Shown: positions 27,059-34,138 of the stretch, one piece after another
Position numbering within the stretch: position 1 is the first letter of the stretch
Layout of the letters: every line of letters begins with the position of its first letter
Source of the DNA: Streptomyces beijiangensis
GTDB lineage: Bacteria; Actinomycetota; Actinomycetes; Streptomycetales; Streptomycetaceae
DNA: 64,000 nucleotides
Assembly: GCF_017315755.1 (NCBI RefSeq)
Contig: NZ_JAFLRJ010000157.1
Coordinates: 35,266 to 99,265 of the forward strand
Direction of reading: 5' to 3'
Notes under the pieces: model-generated
What the model was told of the DNA's origin: nothing
Databases searched by the model: none
What the model saw: only the letters and a program-made list of their open reading frames with translations
Position numbers and translations under genes: made by a program

Positions 27059-28058
27059 GGGGCGCAGTCTTCTCGCGTACGGGAACGAGCGTCCGCCCCA
27101 TGTCCGGCATCCTGCGCATCGTGTCCCCGCCGACGCCATAGTGATCCAGGAATGCCTGCCGCAGCGTCTGCGCGGACCTGAAACCGCAGCGGCGGGCTAT
27201 CGCGGCCAGGGGCAGCCCGCTGGACCTGACCAGTACCGCCGCCGCTTCCGTACGGGCGGCCCGCACGGCCCGTGCCGGTGTGGTGCCGAGATGGGCGTTG
27301 AACAGGCGGGTCAGGTGACGGGCGCTCACTCCCGCGCGGGCCGCCAGCGCCCTGGGGGTCAGGTCCTCGGCCAGGTGGCCCGAGATGTATCCGGAGAGAT
27401 CCCGTACGAGACGGTCCTCCGGCGGCGGGGCGGCCAGGAACATGCTGATCTGGGCCTGATCCGCGGACCGGTGGACAGGGGCGACGAGTTCGCGGGCGAC
27501 GGTACGGGTCAGTGTCGGCCCGTGGTCGTCCTCGATCAGGGACAGCGTCAGATCGAGTGCGCTCGTCACCCCGGCCGAGGTGTAGATGTGGCCGTCCCTG
27601 ATGTAGAGCGGACCCACGTCGACGGCGACCGCGGGATGCCGGGCGGCGAGCCGTTCGCCGTACCGCCAGTGGGTGGTGACCCTCCGGTGGTCGAGGAGTC
27701 CGGCGGCGGCGAGTAAGAAGGTGCCGGTGCAGACGGAGGCGACACGGCGGCTGCACGAGGCGAGCCGGCGTACCTGGGCGAGCAGTTGCTCGTCCGCCGC
27801 CGCGTTCTCGCTCCCCACGCCACCCACGACGATCAGCGTGTCCAGCCGCCCCGTCACCGCCTCGAGTCCCTGCGCGGCTCCCAGCACGATGCCGGCCGAA
27901 CTGCGCGCGGCACGGCGGCCGACGGTGCCCAGCTCGACGGCATAGGGCGGGTCCGCGCCGTACCGGTTGGCGATGTCGAGAGCGCCGCTGGGGCAGGCGA
28001 TGTCGAGGATCTGTACGTCGTCGTACGCCACGATGAGGATGCGCCGCTGATGACCCAT
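27048..28058 (-). CDS. GlxA/AraC-type regulator with DJ-1/PfpI sensor domain and a TTA codon
   Basis: This 336-aa protein has an N-terminal DJ-1/PfpI-like domain (about 5–180, elbow SVCTGTFLLAAAG) and a C-terminal AraC double helix-turn-helix (about 225–320: LTPRALAARAGVSARHLTRL and LPLAAIARRCGFRSAQTLRQ). This is the domain order of AdpA and related GlxA regulators. I place the start at ATG 28058, preceded by GGAGG at 8-nt spacing. Codon 115 (27714–27716) is TTA, so full translation depends on the bldA tRNA, which would tie the regulator to development or secondary metabolism. It overlaps the Tat-DJ-1 gene. Confidence 0.9.
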   Translation of the reverse strand: MGHQRRILIVAYDDVQILDIACPSGALDIANRYGADPPYAVELGTVGRRAARSSAGIVLGAAQGLEAVTGRLDTLIVVGGVGSENAAADEQLLAQVRRLASCSRRVASVCTGTFLLAAAGLLDHRRVTTHWRYGERLAARHPAVAVDVGPLYIRDGHIYTSAGVTSALDLTLSLIEDDHGPTLTRTVARELVAPVHRSADQAQISMFLAAPPPEDRLVRDLSGYISGHLAEDLTPRALAARAGVSARHLTRLFNAHLGTTPARAVRAARTEAAAVLVRSSGLPLAAIARRCGFRSAQTLRQAFLDHYGVGGDTMRRMPDMGRTLVPVREKTAPHDT

Positions 28059-28155
28059 GACCCCCACCTCCAGCAGAGACCGGTACGTACTTCGCCGCCG
28101 CCCCCGGCGAGTGGGAGAAGGACGACTCGAAGCCGGGTGCGGCGGCGCGGACCGG

Positions 28156-29079
28156 TCAGCCGGCGCCGAGGACCTCGCGCTCCAGGTGCGCGGAGACGAC
28201 CCAGTTGGGAGCGTCCACGACCTCCGAGATCTTCAGGTCCGCCGCCACGCTCGCCAGCAGGTACGCATCCTCCGGGGCCAGCCCGGTGCGGGCGGTGATC
28301 TCCTCGATGAGCGCACGGACCGCGTCCCGGGACGCCTCCATCAGATCGGGGCCGATCCCGGTGGTGGCCAGCGCCGCACCGGTCCGTGCGCTGACCGGGT
28401 GGGTCTCGATCACCGGGGTGCGGGGCGCGGCTCCCTTGGTCACGTCCACCCGCAGCCGCACCGTCGCCGAGGTCTCCACGCCGGTGCCGCAGACCTCGCC
28501 GTCGCCCATCGCGGCGTGGGTGTCGCCCGCGGAGAGCAGTGCGCCCCCGACGCCGACCGGGAGGATCAGCCGGGCGCCGGGCCCGATGTGCCTGATGTCC
28601 ATGTTGCCGCCCCAGCGGCGCGGCGGGATCACCGAGTGCGGGCCCGGCTCGGGCGGGGCGACGCCGATCGTGCCGATCATCGGGACGACGGGGACACGCA
28701 GTCCCGGCAGGAGGTCGGCGTACCCGCCGGTGATGCGCGAGATCCTCAGGTGCGGATCGGGGAACTCGTCGGCGAGGAGCCCGAATCCGGGGATGCAGGC
28801 GGTCCATCCCCACTCCCCCACCTCCACGTCGAGGATGTCGACGACCAGGGCGTCACCCGGCTCGGCCCCCTCCACATACAGCGGTCCTGTGACCGGGTTG
28901 AGCCGCCCGAAGTCCAGCTTGCCGAGGTCGGCGGCGGTGGACTCCGCGGTGAGCTGACCACCGCCCGCGTCGACGAGCTGGAGGGTCACCTCGTCGCCGG
29001 GGGCGAGGGTCGCTACGGGGGCGATGGCCCGGTCCCAGGTGTGGTGGACCTGGCCACTGTGGATGCTGAAGGAGGTCAT
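28156..29079 (-). CDS. Acetamidase/formamidase family protein
   Basis: This 307-aa protein belongs to the FmdA/AmdA family, which hydrolyses formamide, acetamide or similar short amides to ammonia and acid. Family segments include HTWDRAIAPVATLAPGDEV near the N-terminus, LNPVTGPLYVEGAEPGD, GGNMDIRHIGPGARLILPV and SAGDTHAAMGDGEVCGTGVE. The length matches the family. It starts 6 nt after the stop of the membrane-protein gene on the same strand, so they probably share a transcript. It could supply nitrogen from amides produced by nitrile or isonitrile breakdown, given the nearby isonitrile-hydratase-like DJ-1 gene, but this link is speculative. Confidence 0.92.
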   Translation of the reverse strand: MTSFSIHSGQVHHTWDRAIAPVATLAPGDEVTLQLVDAGGGQLTAESTAADLGKLDFGRLNPVTGPLYVEGAEPGDALVVDILDVEVGEWGWTACIPGFGLLADEFPDPHLRISRITGGYADLLPGLRVPVVPMIGTIGVAPPEPGPHSVIPPRRWGGNMDIRHIGPGARLILPVGVGGALLSAGDTHAAMGDGEVCGTGVETSATVRLRVDVTKGAAPRTPVIETHPVSARTGAALATTGIGPDLMEASRDAVRALIEEITARTGLAPEDAYLLASVAADLKISEVVDAPNWVVSAHLEREVLGAG

Positions 29080-29085
29080 GAAACG

Positions 29086-29613
29086 TCAGTGTTCCAGGGC
29101 GTGTCGGCCCCTGCCGAGGGCGTCGTCCATGCGGTGCAGTTTGCGGGTGGCACGCCGACGCGTCCACAGCGCGACGCCGACACCGGCCGCGCCGAACACG
29201 ACGAAGGCGCCGACAGCCCACTGACCGGTCGCGGCGGCCAGGGCCAGCAGGAGCACGATCCCGACACCCATGACCGGCACCGCCCAGCGGGTGCGGCGCA
29301 TCAGATGCAGACGGTACGTCACCAGGCGGCGCATGGCGTCCTGTTCGCCGGGGTCGCGCGGGACCGTGCCATGCATGATCTTGCGACTGAGGACCTTCGC
29401 GGCCCGGGGATCGCTGCCGGTCCTCGCGGTCTCCTTGCGCCTGCTGTGCAGGACGAAGGCCGCGCCCACCGCGCCGTAGAGCACCGTCCGGACGGCCCAG
29501 TAGGCCGGCGACCTGTGCGAGTCGAACAGCAGGGTCACTGCGGCGATCACGAGCACGGCGAGCACGAGCTGGGCCGCCAGACTGCGGCTGAACCATTGCC
29601 ACGCTGCACGCAT
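29086..29613 (-). CDS. Four-helix membrane protein of unknown function
   Basis: This 175-aa protein has two pairs of hydrophobic segments (around residues 13–30, 40–55, 108–125 and 130–148). They are separated by a basic cytoplasmic loop (SRRKETARTG … KVLSRKIMHG) and closed by a basic tail. I use the ATG at 29613 because GGGAGG lies 8 nt upstream; an earlier ATG six codons upstream would overlap that SD. Such proteins are common in Streptomyces and lack an assigned role. It precedes the acetamidase gene by 6 nt. Confidence 0.75.
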   Translation of the reverse strand: MRAAWQWFSRSLAAQLVLAVLVIAAVTLLFDSHRSPAYWAVRTVLYGAVGAAFVLHSRRKETARTGSDPRAAKVLSRKIMHGTVPRDPGEQDAMRRLVTYRLHLMRRTRWAVPVMGVGIVLLLALAAATGQWAVGAFVVFGAAGVGVALWTRRRATRKLHRMDDALGRGRHALEH

Positions 29614-29678
29614 GGAACCGACCTCCCTCATGGATAGGCGAGTTGTCCCTTGCGTGTACCCCGAAAGCGCCGGATGCG

Positions 29679-30077
29679 TCAGGGAAGTACGGCCGTGCCG
29701 TCCAGCTCCACCATGGCCTGTTCGTCCCAGAGGCGGGTGGTGCCGATCACCGCCATCGCCGGGTAGTCACGGCCCGCCAACTCCCGCCAGATGCGTCCCA
29801 GTTCGGGAGCGTGGGTGCGGTACGCGGCGACGTCGGTGGCGTAGACCGTGACGCGGGCGAGGTCGGCGGGGGTGCCTCCGGCCGCCTCCAGCGCCGCGAG
29901 GAGGTTGGTGAGTGCCGTACGGAACTGCGCCGGGAGCGTGTCGCCGACCACCTTGCCGTCGGCGTCCAGGGCCGTCTGGCCCGCCAAAAAAACCAGGCGG
30001 GAGCCGGTGGCCGCGACCGCGTGCGAGAAGCCGGCCGGCGGGGAGAGGTGCGGCGGGTTGATGCGGTCGATGGGCAT
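29679..30077 (-). CDS. RidA/YjgF/Rid family protein
   Basis: This 132-aa protein has the Rid chorismate-mutase-like fold: HLSPPAGFSHAVAATGSRLVFLAGQTALDADG followed by QFRTALTNLLAALEAAGGTPADLARVTVYA and YPAMAVIGTTRLW. RidA proteins hydrolyse reactive enamines and imines. Some related proteins deaminate 2-aminomuconate-type intermediates. The ATG at 30077 overlaps the upstream acyl-CoA dehydrogenase stop (TGATG). In this aryl-CoA cluster an imine/enamine hydrolase makes chemical sense, since reduction of 2-amino-5-oxo-cyclohexenyl-CoA intermediates yields enamines. The exact catalytic role here is inferred. Confidence 0.88.
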   Translation of the reverse strand: MPIDRINPPHLSPPAGFSHAVAATGSRLVFLAGQTALDADGKVVGDTLPAQFRTALTNLLAALEAAGGTPADLARVTVYATDVAAYRTHAPELGRIWRELAGRDYPAMAVIGTTRLWDEQAMVELDGTAVLP

Positions 30078-31192
30078 CAGGCGTACAACTCCTTGGCGAT
30101 GATGGTGCGTTGGACCTCGGTGGCGCCTTCGTAGATCCGGGGGGCGCGGACCTCGCGGTAGAGGTGTTCGAGGAGGTGGCCGCGCTGGAGGGCGCGGGCG
30201 CCATGGAGTTGTACCGCCTGGTCGACCACGTACTGGGCGGTCTCGGTGGCCAGGAGTTTCGCCATGGCGGACTGCTTCGCGATGGCGGGGGCGGTCGCGT
30301 CCGTGTCGTACGCGGAGGCCGCCGCATAGACCAGGAGGCGGGCCGCCTCGGTGCGGGTGGCCATCTCCGCCACTTGGTGGGCGACCGACTGGAGGTCCTT
30401 CAACGGGCCGCCGAACGCCGTTCGCCTGGCGGTGTGCTCGATCGTCGCGTCCAGGGCCGCCTGCGCCATGCCCACGGCGAAGGCTCCGACGCTGGGGCGG
30501 AAGAGGTTGAGGGTGTTCATCGCGACGCGGAAGCCGCGGTCGGGGTCGCCCAGGACGTCCTCCGGGCCCACGGGGACGTCCGCGAAGGCCAGGGCGCCGA
30601 TGGGGTGCGGCGAGAGCATGTCGAGCGAGGCGCCGGTGAGTCCCTCCCGGTCGGCGGGGACGAGAAAGGCGGTGACTCCACGGGCTCCGGCGCCTTCGGT
30701 CGTACGGGCGAAGACGGTGTAGAAGTCGGCCTCCGGGGCGTTGGAGATCCAGCACTTCTCACCGGTCAGACGCCAACCCCCCTGGTGCGGTGCGGCCTTG
30801 AGCGACAGCGCCGCCGCGTCCGATCCCGCGCCGGGCTCGCTCAGGGCGAAGGCCGCGACCGCGCGTCCCGCCGCGACCGCGGGGAGCCAGCGGTCGCGCT
30901 GGGCCCTGCTCCCCGACTGGACCAGGGGGTACGTGCCCAGGCCCTGGAGGGCGAGGGCGGTCTCTGCCTCGGTGCAGCCGTGGGCCAGGGACTCCCGCAT
31001 CAGACAGAGGCCCAGGGACCCCGAGGTGAACAGCCGCGCAAGCAGGCCGAGTTCACCCAGTGCGGCAAGCAGCGGGCGGTTGACGCGGCCCGGTTCGCCC
31101 TTCTCCGCGAGGGGGCGCAGTCGGTCGGCGGAGAGGGCGCGCAGTTCGGCGCACCACGCCCGCTGTTCGGGTTCCAGGGCGAATCCGGACAT
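30077..31192 (-). CDS. Acyl-CoA dehydrogenase
   Basis: This 371-aa FAD enzyme has the standard ACAD layout. The signatures are FALSEPGAGSDAAALSL (flavin-binding), EKCWISNAPEADFYTVFAR and the C-terminal QLHGARALQRGHLLE with IYEGATEVQRTIIAKE, where the Glu of YEGATE is at the usual catalytic-base position. It would oxidise a short, cyclic or aryl-derived acyl-CoA. It is transcribed divergently from the aryl-CoA ligase and co-transcribed with the Rid gene, so its substrate is probably a ring-reduced CoA intermediate. Confidence 0.93.
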   Translation of the reverse strand: MSGFALEPEQRAWCAELRALSADRLRPLAEKGEPGRVNRPLLAALGELGLLARLFTSGSLGLCLMRESLAHGCTEAETALALQGLGTYPLVQSGSRAQRDRWLPAVAAGRAVAAFALSEPGAGSDAAALSLKAAPHQGGWRLTGEKCWISNAPEADFYTVFARTTEGAGARGVTAFLVPADREGLTGASLDMLSPHPIGALAFADVPVGPEDVLGDPDRGFRVAMNTLNLFRPSVGAFAVGMAQAALDATIEHTARRTAFGGPLKDLQSVAHQVAEMATRTEAARLLVYAAASAYDTDATAPAIAKQSAMAKLLATETAQYVVDQAVQLHGARALQRGHLLEHLYREVRAPRIYEGATEVQRTIIAKELYA

Positions 31193-31218
31193 CAGCTCAT
31201 CCCTCTTATCGCGGACCG

Positions 31219-31246
31219 TTGACTGTCGTCATGCAAACGATACGCT
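31219..31246 (+). promoter_or_regulatory. Promoter candidate for aryl-CoA ligase
   Basis: TTGACT (31219–31224) and TACGCT (31241–31246) are spaced 16 bp apart in the 82-bp gap between the divergent dehydrogenase and ligase. The -35 is a near-consensus match and the -10 is weak. Confidence 0.45.
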
Positions 31247-31274
31247 CGATGGGCGACAAGGGGGCGATCCCGTC

Positions 31275-32879
31275 ATGGAGCTGAAGACCTCAGCGCACGT
31301 CGACACCTTTCCCCGAGATCAGCTGCCGCCCGCCCACCAGTGGCCGGAGCTGATCCTGGACCTGCCCGAAGTGCGGTACCCGGACCGGCTCAACTGCGGA
31401 TCCGAGCTGCTGGACTCCACCGTGCGGCGCTTCGGCGCGGACCGGCCCGTGTTCCGTACCGCGGCCGGAGAGATCTGGACGTACGGCGAGCTGCGGGCCG
31501 AGGTCGACCGCATCGCGCATGTGCTGACCGGCGACCTCGGGGTCGTACCGGGAAACCGGGTCCTGCTGCGCGGGCCCACCACCCCCCATCTGGCGGCCTG
31601 CTGGCTCGCCGTGATGAAGGCGGGCGCGGTGGCGGTGACCGTGCTGGCCGCGCAGCGCTCGCAGGAGCTGGCGACGGTCTGCGGGATCGCCCGGATCAGC
31701 CACGCCCTGTGCGACATCAGATCGGTGGACGATCTGGCGAAGGCGGAGATCGCGGGGCTGCGCATCACCACGTTCGGCGGCGAAGGGCCGGACGACCTGT
31801 GCCAGTTGACAGAGGGGAAGCCGTCGGCGTACGAGGCGGTGCGGACCTCTGCCGACGACGTGGCGCTGATCGCCTTCACCTCGGGGACGACCGGCCGGCC
31901 CAAGGGGTGCATGCACTTCCACCGGGACGTGCTCGCCATCGCGGACACCTTCTCGCGCCATGTCCTGAAACCGCGCCCCGACGACGTCTTCGCCGGCAGC
32001 CCGCCGCTGGGGTTCACCTTCGGGCTCGGCGGTCTCGTCATCTTCCCGATGCGGGCGGGCGCTTCGGCTCTGCTCCTCGAACAGGCGGGTCCCAGGCAGC
32101 TGTTGCCCGCGCTGGCCGAGCACCGGGTGTCGGTCCTGTTCACCGCGCCGACCGCCTACCGGGCGATGCTGGCGGACGTGGACGCGTACGACATCTCGGC
32201 GCTGCGCCGCTGCGTCTCGGCCGGCGAGAACCTCCCGGCGGCGACCTGGCGTGCCTGGCACGAGCGGACCGGGCTGCGCATCATCAACGGCATCGGCGCC
32301 ACCGAGCTCCTGCACATCTTCGTCTCGGCGGCGGACGACGCGATCCGGCCGGGGACGACCGGCGTGCCGGTGCCGGGCTGGCAGGCGCGGATCGTCGACC
32401 GGGATGGCGCGCCGGTCGCGGACGGGGAGCCGGGGCTGCTGGCGGTCCGGGGCCCCGTGGGGTGCCGGTATCTCGCCGACGAGCGGCAGCTGGACTATGT
32501 GCGCGACGGCTGGAATCTGACCGGCGACACGTATGTGCGGGAGGCGGACGGCTACTTCCGGTACGTGGCCCGCGCGGACGACATGATCATCTCGGCCGGG
32601 TACAACATCGCCGGCCCCGAGGTCGAGGACGCCCTGCTGCGCCACCCCGATGTGCTGGAGGCGGCCGTCGTGGGCCGCGCGGACGAGGACCGGGGGCAGG
32701 TGGCGGTCGCGTACACCGTGCTGCGGGAGGGCGCGCGGCGGGACACACGGGCGCTGCAGGACTTCGTACGGGCCGAGCTGGTGCCGTACAAGTGCCCGCG
32801 CGAGATCGTCTTCGTCGACGCGCTGCCCCGCACCCCCACCGGCAAACTGCAACGCTTCCGCCTGCGCGAATTAGAGTGA
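31275..32879 (+). CDS. Aryl-CoA ligase, 2-aminobenzoate-CoA ligase-like (AMP-binding)
   Basis: This 534-aa ANL-superfamily enzyme has P-loop FTSGTTGRPKGC, A4-like GSPPLGFTFGLGG, A5 NGIGATELLHIF, the hinge GYFRYVARADDMIISAGYNI and the catalytic Lys in PTGKLQRFR. The PLGFTFGLGG segment and length match the benzoate/2-aminobenzoate-CoA ligase group. It activates an aromatic acid to its CoA thioester. The start ATG at 31275 is chosen because upstream sequence is antisense to the dehydrogenase. The penultimate sense codon (32871–32873) is TTA, so completion depends on the bldA tRNA. A PaaX regulator follows 4 nt downstream. Confidence 0.9.
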   Translation: MELKTSAHVDTFPRDQLPPAHQWPELILDLPEVRYPDRLNCGSELLDSTVRRFGADRPVFRTAAGEIWTYGELRAEVDRIAHVLTGDLGVVPGNRVLLRGPTTPHLAACWLAVMKAGAVAVTVLAAQRSQELATVCGIARISHALCDIRSVDDLAKAEIAGLRITTFGGEGPDDLCQLTEGKPSAYEAVRTSADDVALIAFTSGTTGRPKGCMHFHRDVLAIADTFSRHVLKPRPDDVFAGSPPLGFTFGLGGLVIFPMRAGASALLLEQAGPRQLLPALAEHRVSVLFTAPTAYRAMLADVDAYDISALRRCVSAGENLPAATWRAWHERTGLRIINGIGATELLHIFVSAADDAIRPGTTGVPVPGWQARIVDRDGAPVADGEPGLLAVRGPVGCRYLADERQLDYVRDGWNLTGDTYVREADGYFRYVARADDMIISAGYNIAGPEVEDALLRHPDVLEAAVVGRADEDRGQVAVAYTVLREGARRDTRALQDFVRAELVPYKCPREIVFVDALPRTPTGKLQRFRLRELE

Positions 32880-32883
32880 TCAC

Positions 32884-33717
32884 GTGAGTGAGCTGCACGC
32901 CCCCCGGTCCCTGATCGTCACGCTGTACGGCGCCTACGGCCGCGAGTCCGCGGCCCCTGTCCCCGTGGCGGAGCTGATCCGCCTCCTCGCGGCGGTGGGC
33001 GTGGACGCGCCGTCGCTGCGCTCATCCGTTTCGCGGCTGAAGCGGCGCGGGCTGCTGGAGTCGTCACGTACGGACGAGGGCGCGGCGGGCTACGCGCTCT
33101 CCGCGGACGCGCGCCAGCTGCTCGACGACGGCGACCGGCGGATCTACGGACGTCCCGCACCCGAGCTCGCGGACGGCTGGGTGCTCGCCGTCTTCTCCGT
33201 CCCCGAGTCGGAGCGCGACCGCCGTCATGTACTGCGCTCGCGACTGGCGGGACTGGGGTTCGGGACGGCGGCGCCCGGGGTGTGGATCGCTCCGGCGGCT
33301 CTCTACGAGGAGACGCGGCACACCCTGGAGAGGCTTGAACTGGGGCCGTACGTCGACCTGTTCAGGGGCGAGCACCTGGGTTTCTCGGCGACTGCCGAAT
33401 CGATTTCCCGGTGGTGGGACCTGGGATCGATCGCCAAACTGTACGAGGAGTTCCTGGAGCGCCACGAGCCGGTGCTCCGGCGCTGGGAGCACCGCGGAGC
33501 CGACGCGGAGTCCGCCTACCGCGACTACCTCCTGGCCCTCGACTCCTGGCGCCGGCTCCCCTACGCGGACCCGGGCCTGCCGCCGGAGCTGCTCCCGCGC
33601 GACTGGCCGGGAGGCAGGGCGGCCGAGGTTTTCGCGGAGCTGCACACACGACTGCGGGACGCGGGCTCGGATTTCGTGCAACTGAACGGCCGGACAGCGC
33701 GTCGTACGGAGGCATGA
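32884..33717 (+). CDS. PaaX family transcriptional repressor
   Basis: This 277-aa protein has the PaaX layout: an N-terminal winged helix (SLIVTLYGAYGRE … VDAPSLRSSVSRLKRRGLLES), a central domain (WVLAVFSVPESERDRRHVLRSRLAGLGFG … GVWIAP) and a C-terminal domain (YRDYLLALDSWRRLPYADPGLPPELLP). PaaX proteins repress aromatic-acid catabolism and respond to aryl-CoA thioesters, the product of the ligase encoded just upstream. The GTG start lies 4 nt after the ligase stop. The protein probably controls this cluster. Confidence 0.92.
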   Translation: MSELHAPRSLIVTLYGAYGRESAAPVPVAELIRLLAAVGVDAPSLRSSVSRLKRRGLLESSRTDEGAAGYALSADARQLLDDGDRRIYGRPAPELADGWVLAVFSVPESERDRRHVLRSRLAGLGFGTAAPGVWIAPAALYEETRHTLERLELGPYVDLFRGEHLGFSATAESISRWWDLGSIAKLYEEFLERHEPVLRRWEHRGADAESAYRDYLLALDSWRRLPYADPGLPPELLPRDWPGGRAAEVFAELHTRLRDAGSDFVQLNGRTARRTEA

Positions 33718-34124
33718 CAACTCTTCCCGTCTCGTGGCTGCAGCGGGCGTCCTGGAGTGCGGCCGGGCTCACCGGCGCGGCCTGCGGCTATGGTGCGATC
33801 GCCCTCGCGGCACATGCGCGGGCCTACTGCGGTGCGGGGGCCGATGCGGGCGGCAATCTCGAACTGAATCTCCTGATACTGCCGTTCATCGCCCTCTTCT
33901 CACTGGGCGCGGTGTCGGTCGCCGCCGTCGCACGGCGGGCGACACTACGGAGGCCGCGCACGGTGCGCGCGGCGGTGCAGTTGGTAGCGGTCCTGGGGAT
34001 CCTGTCGGCGCTCACCGTCTGGTTCTTCGCGGCGCGCGGCACCCTGGACGGCTACCCGGGCGACACCGGGCTCTGCCCGGCGAGCAACATCCCGCCATGG
34101 TGGCCGCGATGGCTGCCCGCCTGA
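33714..34124 (+). CDS. Small membrane protein, unknown function
   Basis: This 136-aa protein starts at an ATG that overlaps the PaaX stop (ATGA), with GGAGG just upstream. It has three hydrophobic segments (about residues 15–33, 52–72 and 90–106) and a C-terminal extracytoplasmic tail with paired cysteine and Trp/Pro residues (TGLCPASNIPPWWPRWLPA). I do not recognise a family. It is translationally coupled to the PaaX regulator. Confidence 0.75.
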   Translation: MTTLPVSWLQRASWSAAGLTGAACGYGAIALAAHARAYCGAGADAGGNLELNLLILPFIALFSLGAVSVAAVARRATLRRPRTVRAAVQLVAVLGILSALTVWFFAARGTLDGYPGDTGLCPASNIPPWWPRWLPA

Positions 34125-34138
34125 GCCCGGGGATCCCC

